Source: Desulfuromonas sp.
GTDB taxonomy: Bacteria; Desulfobacterota; Desulfuromonadia; Desulfuromonadales; Geothermobacteraceae
Direction: 5' to 3'
Length of the DNA stretch: 64,000 nt
NCBI GenBank assembly: GCA_002868905.1
Contig: PKUA01000047.1
Span: 1 to 64,000 of the forward strand
A program made the translations under genes and the position numbers. Positions 19,295 to 27,630 of the stretch are shown here, piece by piece (positions within the stretch are counted from its first letter, which is position 1; each line of letters opens with the position of its first letter). The notes under the pieces are model-generated. The model saw only the letters and a program-made list of their open reading frames with translations, had not been told where the DNA came from and searched no databases.

Positions 19295-20122
19295 TCAGTT
19301 TTCGCTCAGGACGTTGCGATATTCAACAAGTTTCATCATGTCGGTCACCTTCTTCACTCCGTCCATGGCGGTGGCGATTTTGACAACCTTTTTCCGGTCT
19401 TTTTCCGAGTGGATATGCCCGGACAGGAGTACAGCCCCTTCTTTGACTTCGATTTCAACGTGATGTGCATCTATCTCTTGGTCACCGAGTACGGCGATTT
19501 CGATTCTCTTGCGCACAATCAGGTTTTTTAAAATTCGCTTGGTTTCGCCTTTTTTCTCGACCAGGTTGTTGTCGTGAACCCCTTTGCAGATCAAATCGAC
19601 GGCCATCTCTTCGGAGAGGCGCTCGGTGTTGATAATCAGGTCGTAATTGTCGGGTTCGTTCCAGTCGCGGTCAAAGTAATACTTGATGAACCCGGCACGT
19701 TGCTGGTCATTCTTGCGGACCAGGATGCGTGCATAATCGGGGTCCAGCCACTCGCGTTCCGCCCAGTTTTCAACGCGATCTTCGAAGGGGCGGATAATCC
19801 TCACCCTGAATACGTTGGTCGCTTCCGCGAGCAGATCCTGTCCACCCCGACCGTAAATAATGACATTCCCCTTCAGGGCCATCTCCAGGATGATCAGTTC
19901 GATCTGGTGGAGGTCGACCGCAAGTTTGTCATCTTTCTCCTCGATGAACACCGGCGGTTTTTCATCGGCCTGTTCCAGGTCTTCCACTGAGAGACCGTAT
20001 TTGGCTGCTTCCTCTCGAATCGACTCGCCATCGATCAGGGTGTAACCGAGTTGCTCGGCGACAGCTTGAACGATGGGAATGCCCCCGCTTCCCATCTGAC
20101 GGGAAATGGTAATAATAGCCAT
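19295..20122 (-). CDS. Cytidylate kinase-like protein fused to a BON domain
   Basis: Residues 1-190 resemble the cytidylate-kinase-like nucleotide-binding family: an N-terminal ITISRQMGSGG loop, GRGGQDLL in the middle and an RVRIIRPFEDRVENW lid-like region. The glycine-rich loop lacks a canonical GK(S/T), as is usual in this subfamily, so true CMP kinase activity is uncertain. Residues about 205-270 form a BON domain (VEIEVKEGAVLLSGHI...VKKVTDMMKLVEY), normally a lipid- or ligand-binding module of periplasmic proteins. There is no signal peptide, so the fusion is probably cytoplasmic. Strong GAGGAAA before the ATG. Likely monocistronic, with its own terminator. Confidence 0.82.
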   Translation of the reverse strand: MAIITISRQMGSGGIPIVQAVAEQLGYTLIDGESIREEAAKYGLSVEDLEQADEKPPVFIEEKDDKLAVDLHQIELIILEMALKGNVIIYGRGGQDLLAEATNVFRVRIIRPFEDRVENWAEREWLDPDYARILVRKNDQQRAGFIKYYFDRDWNEPDNYDLIINTERLSEEMAVDLICKGVHDNNLVEKKGETKRILKNLIVRKRIEIAVLGDQEIDAHHVEIEVKEGAVLLSGHIHSEKDRKKVVKIATAMDGVKKVTDMMKLVEYRNVLSEN

Positions 20123-20303
20123 GGCGCGCTTTCCTCACTGAGATTAAATAAAAAAATGCTGATCAGAATTCCTGATGATCATTAGTGCGGGCGAATTGTA
20201 ACAACTTGCAATGGATAAGTAAAGCAGTGCTGTTGGCATGGCAGACGGCCCCACCGTGGCAGGCAATGCAGATAGCAATTTCCCCCTAGCTGGTTTTGCG
20301 GGG

Positions 20304-20332
20304 TTTATTTTATAGATATTTTTGAATATAAT
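20304..20332 (+). promoter_or_regulatory. Candidate promoter of the rhodanese gene
   Basis: A perfect TATAAT (20327-20332) lies 17 nt after a weak TTTATT, in an AT-rich stretch 28 nt before the start codon. Confidence 0.5.
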
Positions 20333-20360
20333 GGACCAAGAAATTTTTGGAGGATGAAAA

Positions 20361-20753
20361 ATGGTTCGAATATTCGGTTCTTTGTTGTTGGCCGGTTTGG
20401 TTCTTTGGACGTCGATCGCCAGTGCGAGCCAGGTGAAACATCTCGATGCGTTGCAGGCACAGCAGTTGCTGCGCGACCCGTCGATTTTTTTGCTTGATGT
20501 TCGCACACCGATGGAGTTTGGTCAGGCACGTCTCGATGGCGCTAATCTGATTCCGATTGACCAGTTTTTGAAAAGGGAGAGGGAGGTTCCGAAAAATCGA
20601 CCGATCCTGATCTACTGTGCGGTCGGCAGTCGCAGCAACCAGGTCGCCAGGTACCTGGCCCAGCGCGGCTATCCCCAAGTATACAACTTGTATGGTGGCA
20701 TTGTGTCCTGGCAGCGGCAGGGGTTGCCCGTGTTGCGCGGGCCTGGCGGGTAA
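20361..20753 (+). CDS. Periplasmic single-domain rhodanese
   Basis: A 130-residue protein with a cleavable signal peptide (about 1-22, ending ASA) and one rhodanese domain. The active-site loop is C86-A-V-G-S-R91, with the preceding DVRTPMEFGQARLDGA typical of the family. It should transfer sulfane sulfur in the periplasm, comparable to PspE. Start ATG with GGAGG 7 nt upstream. It is followed after about 96 nt by a phosphodiesterase gene on the same strand. Physiological acceptor unknown. Confidence 0.9.
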   Translation: MVRIFGSLLLAGLVLWTSIASASQVKHLDALQAQQLLRDPSIFLLDVRTPMEFGQARLDGANLIPIDQFLKREREVPKNRPILIYCAVGSRSNQVARYLAQRGYPQVYNLYGGIVSWQRQGLPVLRGPGG

Positions 20754-20863
20754 ACCCCGTAACCGTGTCTGCTCCCTTCACCGAAACGGAGGGTCGCCAT
20801 TCCGCCCAGCAGCAGTGCTGCAAGCAGCAGCCATAACCACCAGGAGTTATTGTTGCCTCCCAC
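20669..20863 (-). CDS. Possible small membrane protein, antisense (doubtful)
   Basis: A 64-codon frame with a GTG start preceded by GGAGG. The product would have a Gly/Asn-rich start, one clear membrane helix (WWLWLLLAALLLGG) and a basic, Pro-rich tail. It runs antisense to the end of the rhodanese gene and to the first few codons of the phosphodiesterase gene. The hydropathy and ribosome site are good, but both overlaps count against it. Confidence 0.3.
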   Translation of the reverse strand: MGGNNNSWWLWLLLAALLLGGMATLRFGEGSRHGYGVYPPGPRNTGNPCRCQDTMPPYKLYTWG

Positions 20864-21605
20864 ATTTCCTCCGTTTTTACCTGACGATTTGCCGCATCCC
20901 TTTTTGTGGGCTCATCGTGGGGCTTCGTCTGAGGCGCCGGAGAACACCATGGCAGCTTTTCGGTCGGCCGAAGCGGCTGGTGCCGATGGGTTCGAGTGTG
21001 ATATCCAGTTGACCGCAGACGCTGTGCCGATCCTGCTGCATGATGATAACATACGTCGAACAAGCACCGGCCGGGGAAAGATTTGTGATCTGACACTGGC
21101 TGAAGTTCGGCAATCCGATTTCGGCGGCTGGTTCAGTGAGCTTTTTCGTGGTGAGCCTTTACCAACTCTGGCCGAACTGCTGAGCTGGACCGGCTCTCGT
21201 CTCTGGTTGAACCTTGAGTTAAAGCATGCCGAGACCGCTATGCCCACCCTTGAGCTGCTGCGGCAATTTCCTGGCTCCAAGGTTGTTCTATCGTCTTTCG
21301 ACTGGGATCTTCTGTATGATCTCCGCCTGCATGCTCCGGGATTGCCTCTAGCGGTGTTGGTCGACCGGAAACCAATCGAAGCGGCTCTTGACACGGTTAG
21401 ACGCCTGGGAGCGTCAGCGCTTCATCCGTCTATCAGGCGGATCTCGCCCCAATTTCTGGCAGCCTGCCGGAGGGAAAAGGTTCCGGTCTTTCCCTACACC
21501 GTCGATGATCCGATGCAATTTTCGAGACTTGTTCAGGACGGGGTTGATGGTGTCTTTACCAATAACCCCCGGTTGCTGAACGGGTCAAGAAACACTCCAC
21601 CCTGA
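20850..21605 (+). CDS. Glycerophosphodiester phosphodiesterase
   Basis: GDPD-fold enzyme hydrolysing glycerophosphodiesters to glycerol-3-phosphate and an alcohol. Catalytic residues are present: H22-R23 in AHRG, E31-N32 in PENT, E49 and D51 in FECDIQ, H64-D65 in LLHDD, and the late FTNNP motif. There is no signal peptide, so it is the cytoplasmic type (UgpQ-like). No ATG is available. It starts at tandem TTG codons (20850 or 20853); the second gives the better 6-nt spacing to AGGAG. Length 251 is normal. Confidence 0.9.
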   Translation: MLPPTFPPFLPDDLPHPFLWAHRGASSEAPENTMAAFRSAEAAGADGFECDIQLTADAVPILLHDDNIRRTSTGRGKICDLTLAEVRQSDFGGWFSELFRGEPLPTLAELLSWTGSRLWLNLELKHAETAMPTLELLRQFPGSKVVLSSFDWDLLYDLRLHAPGLPLAVLVDRKPIEAALDTVRRLGASALHPSIRRISPQFLAACRREKVPVFPYTVDDPMQFSRLVQDGVDGVFTNNPRLLNGSRNTPP

Positions 21606-21716
21606 TTTCCTTATTGCGTTTTCCGTTTTTGTTACTCGCACATTGCGGATTTTTGCGCTCATCCAGGGACATGGTAAACTCATACCTGTTGTTTCTTTGC
21701 AATTATTCAACCGGGT

Positions 21717-22355
21717 ATGTCCATGGCTCCAATCCGAAATATTGTTTTTGATCTGGATGGTACGCTGTACCGCAACGATGAGTTGCAGCGTGAAATCACG
21801 TCGACGGCGGAGAACCTGATTGCCGTCAGTCGTGGCCTGAGTTTAGCCGCTGCGCGGAAGCTGCTACAACAGTCTCGCCGCCGGCTGGCAGAGAGCCGGG
21901 ACGAGGAACCGACCTTGTCGCTAACCTGCCTTGAACTCGGGATTGCCATTGATGATTTGCATGATGCGTTTCGCCAGAATGTTCGACCGGAACGCTATCT
22001 GGTGCATGACCCGGTACTTCAGGCTCTCCTCGAAGCCCTGAGTGCGTCTTATGATCTCTACATTTACAGCAACAACAATCTTTTTCTGGCACGCAAGATA
22101 CTGAAAATTCTCGGGGTCGACGCATGTTTTTTCGGGCTTTATACGATTGAATTCAGCGGCGTACCGAAACCGGACGAGGAGACACTGCAAAAGGTCCTTT
22201 CAGAGATCAGCGGTCCGCTTGAGAGCTTCCTGTTCGTCGGGGATCGCGTCCATGTCGATTTGCAGTTGCCGGCCCGTCTCGGCATCAGGACCATGGTTGC
22301 GCGTGAGACAGCCGATCTGTTGCAGATATTCCAACTGCTTGGTCTGATGCCCTGA
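21717..22355 (+). CDS. HAD-superfamily phosphatase
   Basis: Haloacid-dehalogenase-fold hydrolase with motif I FDLDGTLY (D12 nucleophile, D14), motif II in YIYSNNN, the conserved Lys in VPKPDEET and motif IV GDRVHVD. The helical cap lies between motifs I and II. The composition resembles the pyrimidine 5'-nucleotidase/phosphoglycolate phosphatase group, but the substrate cannot be told. Two nearby ATGs (21717, 21723) could serve as start. Confidence 0.85.
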   Translation: MSMAPIRNIVFDLDGTLYRNDELQREITSTAENLIAVSRGLSLAAARKLLQQSRRRLAESRDEEPTLSLTCLELGIAIDDLHDAFRQNVRPERYLVHDPVLQALLEALSASYDLYIYSNNNLFLARKILKILGVDACFFGLYTIEFSGVPKPDEETLQKVLSEISGPLESFLFVGDRVHVDLQLPARLGIRTMVARETADLLQIFQLLGLMP

Positions 22356-22387
22356 GTCGAAAAGCGCTCTGCAGCCTTATTCCCCTC

Positions 22388-22416
22388 TTGCCACAGCCGC
22401 CACCCTCATTTACAAT
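22388..22416 (+). promoter_or_regulatory. Candidate sigma70 promoter of the MidA-type gene
   Basis: TTGCCA and TACAAT are 17 nt apart. The -10 ends only 8 nt before the ATG at 22425, so the transcript would be nearly leaderless. Confidence 0.55.
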
Positions 22417-22424
22417 CTCCCCCT

Positions 22425-23606
22425 ATGTCAACCCATGGATCGACATCATCGAAAATTTCGGATCGTGACCATTTGCAAGAGTGGTTGCGTGAGGAGATTG
22501 GGCGGCAGGGAGGCCTTACCTTTGCGGAATTCATGGCCAACTGCCTCTACCACCCCCAGCACGGTTACTACCAATCTCCTCAAGTACGAATAGGACGACA
22601 GGGAGACTTTTTTACCTCCAGCAGTGTACACCGGGTTTTTGGCTCGTTGGTCGCACGCCAGTTAGTCGATATGTGGCGCTGTATGGGAGGTGGGGAGTTT
22701 GTCGTCGTGGAGCAGGGGCCGGGTGAAGGACATCTCGCTCTCGACATACTCGACGACCTGCGTCAGACCGAGCCCGAATTCTACAGTGAACTCCGCTATT
22801 TTCTGGTCGAACAGAACATCGTTTCCCGCCAGCGGCAAAGCGAGTTACTGATTAAGCATCAGGCGAAAGTGGACTGGGCTCTCGAAGATGAGATTGAGCC
22901 GTTCAGCGGGTGCCTGTTGAGCAACGAACTGATTGACGCTTTCCCGGTCCATGTCGTTGAAGTCCGAGGGGGAGAGTTGCAGGAGGTTTTCGTTGTCAAT
23001 TCAAATGACGGCTTCGCCGAGGATTTACGAGCCCCATCCACCTCGGATCTGCAAACTCACCTTGACTGGCTCGGCTGCGGTCCGGTCGAAGGAAATCGCG
23101 CCGAGATCAACCTGGAAGCCGTTCGGTGGCTGCATCGTATCAGCGCTCGACTTCAGCGCGGGTTCATCCTGACCATTGACTACGGCTATCCGAGCAAAGA
23201 ACTTTTCGCCCCGCAGCGGCGACAGGGGACACTGCTCTGCTATGATAAACATCAGGCGCATGACAACCCCTACCAAAATGCAGGCTGCCAGGACATTACG
23301 ACCCATGTCGATTTCGGCGCCCTGCAAAAGGCGGGAGAGGATGCCGGGTTGCAGACTCTCTGGTTCGGTGAACAATACCGCTTCCTGATGGGACTCGGAT
23401 TTGTCGAGGAGTTGATGGTGCTCCAGGCACGTGAGCAAGATCCGCTGCGCCAGCGCCAATTGCGATTGAGTCTGAAAAACCTGATCATGCCCGACGGAGG
23501 CATGGGTGATACCTTTAAGGTCCTGGTTCAGGGAAAGGGGGTCGGACAACCCGATCTCGCCTGCGCCAGGAGCATCAGCGAAATCCCGTTGCCGCCGCCG
23601 ATGTAA
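22425..23606 (+). CDS. MidA/NDUFAF7-family SAM-dependent methyltransferase
   Basis: 393-residue class I methyltransferase of the former DUF185 family. Family marks are the N-terminal FAEFMANCLYHPQHGYYQ, the RIGRQGDFFTSSSVHRVFG segment, the SAM loop VVEQGPGEGHLA, and SNELIDAFPVH. In mitochondria the orthologue methylates an arginine of complex I subunit NDUFS2; a bacterial role in NADH dehydrogenase assembly is plausible but unproven. There is no ribosome site before the ATG, which agrees with a leaderless message. Confidence 0.9.
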   Translation: MSTHGSTSSKISDRDHLQEWLREEIGRQGGLTFAEFMANCLYHPQHGYYQSPQVRIGRQGDFFTSSSVHRVFGSLVARQLVDMWRCMGGGEFVVVEQGPGEGHLALDILDDLRQTEPEFYSELRYFLVEQNIVSRQRQSELLIKHQAKVDWALEDEIEPFSGCLLSNELIDAFPVHVVEVRGGELQEVFVVNSNDGFAEDLRAPSTSDLQTHLDWLGCGPVEGNRAEINLEAVRWLHRISARLQRGFILTIDYGYPSKELFAPQRRQGTLLCYDKHQAHDNPYQNAGCQDITTHVDFGALQKAGEDAGLQTLWFGEQYRFLMGLGFVEELMVLQAREQDPLRQRQLRLSLKNLIMPDGGMGDTFKVLVQGKGVGQPDLACARSISEIPLPPPM

Positions 23607-23687
23607 CCGGCTTGTAAAGGGGATTGAACACTTGCGCTGCGGCGTCCTCTCAAGATACACTTAACCCAACAACTCACGGAGGCTTTC

Positions 23688-23909
23688 ATGAAAGAAAAAG
23701 TTCAAGAAGTTCTGGAACAGGTCCGCCCTGCCTTGCAGGCCGACGGCGGTGATGTGGAGCTGGTCGACGTTACGGATGACGGGATTGTCAGTGTGAGATT
23801 GACCGGTGCCTGCGGCTCTTGTCCCATGTCGACCATGACTTTGAAAATGGGCATTGAGCGGACTCTCAAGGCGAATATCCCGGAGGTCCAGGAAGTGGTT
23901 CAGGTCTGA
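23688..23909 (+). CDS. NfuA/NifU C-terminal domain protein (Fe-S carrier)
   Basis: A 73-residue stand-alone NifU-like domain that carries and hands over iron-sulfur clusters. It contains the ADGGDVELV segment and the cluster-binding CGSC (C42, C45). Strong GGAGG before the ATG. It ends before a bidirectional terminator. It is shorter than full NfuA, which has an additional A-type domain. Stand-alone versions are common in Deltaproteobacteria. Confidence 0.95.
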   Translation: MKEKVQEVLEQVRPALQADGGDVELVDVTDDGIVSVRLTGACGSCPMSTMTLKMGIERTLKANIPEVQEVVQV

Positions 23910-23938
23910 TCAGCCTTCCATGGACTGACGAAAGGTCG

Positions 23939-23975
23939 AAAAGGGGTTGGGCCCGTCAGGTCCCGCCCCTTTTTT
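23939..23975. terminator. Bidirectional terminator between nfu-like and CBS/DUF294 genes
   Basis: AAAAGGGG (23939-23946) pairs with CCCCTTTT (23966-23973), with an imperfect inner extension of the stem. T runs lie on both strands. Confidence 0.85.
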
Positions 23976-23977
23976 CG

Positions 23978-25417
23978 TCAGCGAATAAGATGGACCCGGA
24001 AATGAACCCTGAGGAACTCCTGGAAGTCGTTGACCTGTTCGAAGGCGAGCTTGAGTCGGCCTTTTTCCATGTGGTTCAGCTTGGAGAGAGTAATGTAATT
24101 GCTTGGCTCTTCGCCAACCCGGATGCGGTCAACCTGGCAGCGTAACCGGAGAAAGACCAGGAAATTATATGTTGCTTCGAGATCTGCCGCCAACTCCTTC
24201 TTCAAAACTCCCTCTTTGATAAGTGCTTCGATCCGTTCCCGCGTCCCACCTCGCATAATCCCAGCTTCCATCGCGAGGGTTTTTATCCCTTCCGTGATGG
24301 CAAAGATCCCCGCTTTCTTGATGTCGAGTTGGCCACGGTGTTCCTCGCTGTGTTCGACTTTGATGCCGCCGAACAGGCTGAGTGGCGGCTTGAAACCGTT
24401 GATGTTGTCGGCAAAACGGGCCAGGAACAGTTGTTCCTTTTGGAAATGTTCGGTCAGGTGCTGCTTGATGTCCAGTTCGAGCTGAGGGTCGCCGTAGACG
24501 GTCCGCATGTCAAAAAACATACTGGCATTCAGGATGTTTTCAGGAACGGGGTTGAACAACCAGTGGTTCAGGGCGGCTTCCCATTCGCTACTGCTACGGC
24601 GCCAGAATTCGTTTTTCGCCATGATGCCGCCGGGGCAGGGAGGGACGCCGATTTCAATCAAGGAATCGATCAGTTTCTCTGAGAAATCTTCGATGCGTGA
24701 AATTTCAGCCGGTGACAGATCGTCGGAATAGATAATGGCGTTATCTTGATCCGTTGTCAGGGTCTGTTCCTGCCGCCCCTCGCTGCCGAGGACGACAAAG
24801 GCGAAACCCTCCGGCAGGTTGCTGAAAGGGCCGGCTCGAAGCAGTGCGATCAGGCGAAGGAGAAGCTGATCGTTGAGCATGGCGATCATCCGAATCAATT
24901 CCCGTGTGGCAACGCCGGAGTCGACCAGGTGAATGACCAGGTTTTGAATCTGGCCATGATAGTTGGACAATTCTTCCAGCGACGTCGCTTCATCGATGTC
25001 CCTGACCAGTTTCTGCGGGGAGTGTGCCTGGAGCCGCATGATGTCAGAGATTGTGATGATCCCGGAGAGACGGTTGTCCGCATCGACGACGCAGATTCTG
25101 TGGATGGCGTGCTTGGAAATCCGGTAGAGAGCTTCAAAAAGAAAATCATCTTCCCGAACGGTTATCAGAGGGGAGTTCATAATGTCCAGTGCCAGGACCA
25201 TGTTGGGATCAAGCCCTTCTGCAATAACCTTGTTGCGCAAGTCCCGATCCGTCAAAATGCCGATTGGGTTGTTTGCCTCGCAAACAATCATGCTCGAGAT
25301 TCGCATCCCCCGCATGACTTTTGCGACATCCTTAACCGTGTCATTCGGTCCGCAATTGGCGACATCGCGGCGACAATACTTTTTGATTGGTTGGAAAAGG
25401 ATGTTCTCTTCGGACAT
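23978..25417 (-). CDS. CBS-pair/DUF294 nucleotidyltransferase-like regulator
   Basis: Cytoplasmic 479-residue protein. Two CBS domains (about 10-70 and 75-140, each with a GI(L/I)T segment) would bind an adenine nucleotide. A DUF294 nucleotidyltransferase-like domain (about 170-300) has VLGSEGRQEQTLTTDQDNAI, the GS...DxD arrangement seen in GlnD-like enzymes. An all-helical DUF294 C-terminal domain completes it. This family is predicted to signal energy state, but targets are unknown. Strong AGGAGG before the ATG. It is preceded on the same strand by the CoA-transferase gene with a terminator between, so it is probably transcribed on its own. Confidence 0.9.
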   Translation of the reverse strand: MSEENILFQPIKKYCRRDVANCGPNDTVKDVAKVMRGMRISSMIVCEANNPIGILTDRDLRNKVIAEGLDPNMVLALDIMNSPLITVREDDFLFEALYRISKHAIHRICVVDADNRLSGIITISDIMRLQAHSPQKLVRDIDEATSLEELSNYHGQIQNLVIHLVDSGVATRELIRMIAMLNDQLLLRLIALLRAGPFSNLPEGFAFVVLGSEGRQEQTLTTDQDNAIIYSDDLSPAEISRIEDFSEKLIDSLIEIGVPPCPGGIMAKNEFWRRSSSEWEAALNHWLFNPVPENILNASMFFDMRTVYGDPQLELDIKQHLTEHFQKEQLFLARFADNINGFKPPLSLFGGIKVEHSEEHRGQLDIKKAGIFAITEGIKTLAMEAGIMRGGTRERIEALIKEGVLKKELAADLEATYNFLVFLRLRCQVDRIRVGEEPSNYITLSKLNHMEKGRLKLAFEQVNDFQEFLRVHFRVHLIR

Positions 25418-25560
25418 GCAGAATCCTCCTGTCGGGATCAGGGGCTGTTTGCTGCAGATGATGAGCGGTTGTCCTTGCGGTGAGTCTCGATGGGCGATTC
25501 CACCCGAAGCGATAACACCCTATTTTAATCTATCCGGGTAGAGCCGAGCATGCAAGCACG

Positions 25561-25597
25561 AAAGCAAAAAGCCCCGCCAAATGACTGGCGGGGCTTT
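25561..25597 (-). terminator. Intrinsic terminator of the CoA-transferase gene
   Basis: Perfect 12-bp stem (25568-25579 with 25586-25597), loop AATGAC, followed on the minus strand by TTTTTGCTTT. It lies 30 nt after the stop. Confidence 0.92.
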
Positions 25598-25626
25598 GTT
25601 TGTTGCAATGGGAGTCGTTGGTCTGC

Positions 25627-27213
25627 TTATTCGCAGAGATCGACTTTGATATCCCAGTTTTTGATGCGCATGGTACCGTTGGTGGCCATGTTCTGCTGCA
25701 TCTTGAAGGCGCGATCGAAGAGCTGCGGCTCGTGGCCGACGCCGCGGGCGATGCAGTCCTTGGTGGCCATATCGAGATACTCGTTGAGAATCGGCTTGTA
25801 CTCGGGATGAGCACATTTCTCGATGATCAGCTTGGCGCGCTCTTTCGGGGCGACGCCGCGCAGGTCGGCCAGACCCTGCTCGGTGACCAGCACGTCGAGG
25901 TCGTGCTCGGTATGGTCGATATGCGGAGCCTTCGGCACGACGCAGGTGATGCCGAGCGGGTCGGTCTTGCTCGGGCGGGTCGACGGGCTGTGCATGATCT
26001 TCAGGAAACCGTTGCGCAGGTAGTCGCCGGAGCCGCCGAGACCGTTGATCATCCGGGTGCCGCCGACCAGGGTCGAGTTGGCGTGAGCGTAGATGTCAAA
26101 CTCGACCGGGGTGTTCATGGCGATGACACCGAGACGCCGGATCGGCTCCGGGGCATTGGCGATCGACAGGGGGCGCATGATGACCTTGTCGGCATACTTG
26201 TCCCAGTTGTCGAAGAAGCGCGGGAAGCCCGGGTCTTCAGAGAGGGAGAGCGAGCAGGCCGAAGCGAAGTTCAGGTTGCCGCCGTCGATGAAGTCGAGCA
26301 TGGTGTCCTGCAGAACCTCGGTGTAGACCGACAGGTTCGAGAACGGGCCCTTGGCTAGGCCGCCGACAACAGCGTTGGCGATGGAACCGACACCGGACTG
26401 CAGCGGCAAAAGGTTCTCAGGCAGGCGGCCGCGCTTCACTTCGTGAGCGAAGAACTCCATGATGTGGCCGGCGATCGCTTCGGAGGTATCGTCCATGTCG
26501 GCGAAGGCGCGACCTTTGTCACGGTTCTTCGACTCGACCACGGCGATGACTTTCTCCATGTCGCAGGGAACATACGGAGAGCCGATGCGATCGCTTGCCG
26601 AGGTAATCAGGAACGGTGCGCGATGCGGCGGCTTCTGCTGCATGTGGATGTCGTGCATCCCCTCGAAGGAGGGCTGCCCGGTGTTGACTTCGAGGATGAT
26701 CTTGTCGCAGAGGCCGATCGCTTCGGCGACGATACCGCAGGAGGAGGTCAGGGCGAGGCCACCGTCTTCGGTGATGGCGGAAACTTCGAAGATGCCGATG
26801 TCGTAGCGGCCGTTTTCAGTATAGAAACCGTAGCTGATGTCCTGGGCAAAGTGACCGAGGTGTTTGTCGCCCATGCGGATGCGGCCGGCGTTGATCCCCT
26901 TGGCGATGTTCTTGCCGGTCTGGTACGGCCAGCGGCGGTCGATCATGTCGAGGGTGGCCCAGCGGTCTTCGGTCTCGGCGCCGACCGAGGCGCCGATGAA
27001 CAGGTTGAACCGGAGTTGACCCTGCAGGTTGTTCTGCTCGACGTGGTCGGCGAGGGCGATGGGAACCGCCTTGGGATAGCCGGCCGGGGTAAATCCGGAC
27101 CAGACCAGGTTCTGGCCGTTTTCAAAGAACTTAATGGTGTCTTCAGCCTTCATGACCTTGCTCAGCAAGGACTTACGACGGACACGACTTTCAAGAGTAC
27201 CAAAATCAGACAT
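25627..27213 (-). CDS. Succinyl-CoA:acetate (acetyl-CoA hydrolase family) CoA-transferase
   Basis: Class I CoA-transferase of the acetyl-CoA hydrolase family. In acetate-oxidising Desulfuromonadales this enzyme moves CoA from succinyl-CoA to acetate, activating acetate and closing the TCA cycle in one step. The candidate catalytic Glu is E299 in SVYTEVLQDT, and the CoA-site loop NGLGGSGDYLRNG is present near residue 395. Length 528 is slightly above AarC. The ATG has an excellent AAGGAGGAGAG. It has its own promoter (27459-27487), a long leader and a terminator, so it is monocistronic and probably highly expressed; its synonymous choices look more biased to C/G than its neighbours. Confidence 0.92.
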   Translation of the reverse strand: MSDFGTLESRVRRKSLLSKVMKAEDTIKFFENGQNLVWSGFTPAGYPKAVPIALADHVEQNNLQGQLRFNLFIGASVGAETEDRWATLDMIDRRWPYQTGKNIAKGINAGRIRMGDKHLGHFAQDISYGFYTENGRYDIGIFEVSAITEDGGLALTSSCGIVAEAIGLCDKIILEVNTGQPSFEGMHDIHMQQKPPHRAPFLITSASDRIGSPYVPCDMEKVIAVVESKNRDKGRAFADMDDTSEAIAGHIMEFFAHEVKRGRLPENLLPLQSGVGSIANAVVGGLAKGPFSNLSVYTEVLQDTMLDFIDGGNLNFASACSLSLSEDPGFPRFFDNWDKYADKVIMRPLSIANAPEPIRRLGVIAMNTPVEFDIYAHANSTLVGGTRMINGLGGSGDYLRNGFLKIMHSPSTRPSKTDPLGITCVVPKAPHIDHTEHDLDVLVTEQGLADLRGVAPKERAKLIIEKCAHPEYKPILNEYLDMATKDCIARGVGHEPQLFDRAFKMQQNMATNGTMRIKNWDIKVDLCE

Positions 27214-27458
27214 CTCTCTCCTCCTTAGTAATTTGCCCGCAGCACCGATTCATTAGGTGAACCGAGGGCATCCTTTAGGTTGACAAACGGTATGTGATCA
27301 GGCGTGTTTAAAACAGCAGTGGTGGGACTCTCCTGTTCACCTCAAATACCATTCAAACGTCCATATATCAGCGAGCATGTAAGCAGTTCGAGCCGGGAAC
27401 AGGTGGTTCTGCAGATGGGCGCCGACTCCATTTTAAAATTCCGTTATAGACGAAGCCT

Positions 27459-27487
27459 TTTATAATATGGCGTAAACGGCAAGTCAA
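27459..27487 (-). promoter_or_regulatory. Sigma70 promoter of the CoA-transferase gene
   Basis: On the minus strand TTGACT and TATAAA are 17 nt apart, each 5 of 6 to consensus. The start codon is about 237 nt downstream of the predicted transcription start. Confidence 0.75.
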
Positions 27488-27558
27488 GAAAAATAACCCC
27501 CCCGTCCGGTGGGGAGGAAAAGGGAAAGTCTTCTGCAGTTTCAAAAGCTTAGCGGATT

Positions 27559-27596
27559 AAAAAAGCGTCCTCCATGAAAATGGGGACGCTTTTTTG
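27559..27596. terminator. Terminator at the end of the rpoH-bamD operon
   Basis: AAAAAGCGTCC pairs with GGACGCTTTTT, with an inner CAT/ATG extension. T runs lie on both strands. It lies 35 nt after the bamD stop at 27631. Confidence 0.88.
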
Positions 27597-27630
27597 TGAC
27601 ATATGGGATATTTGCGGACTGATAAGACGA

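Larger units (their letters stand above)
27214..27630. other. 417-bp intergenic region: CoA-transferase leader, promoter and bamD terminator
   Basis: No gene is visible. From left to right it holds the ribosome site and a leader of about 237 nt of the CoA-transferase mRNA, a near-consensus promoter on the minus strand (27459-27487), a C-rich tract (about 27496-27505) and the terminator of the bamD operon (27559-27596). The leader contains several short inverted repeats, but I could not match it to a known riboswitch class. Confidence 0.7.

Noticed and set aside
27214-27450. Glycine, cyclic-di-GMP or cobalamin riboswitch in the CoA-transferase leader
   Set aside because: I looked for the conserved cores of these classes and did not find them; only short generic inverted repeats are present.
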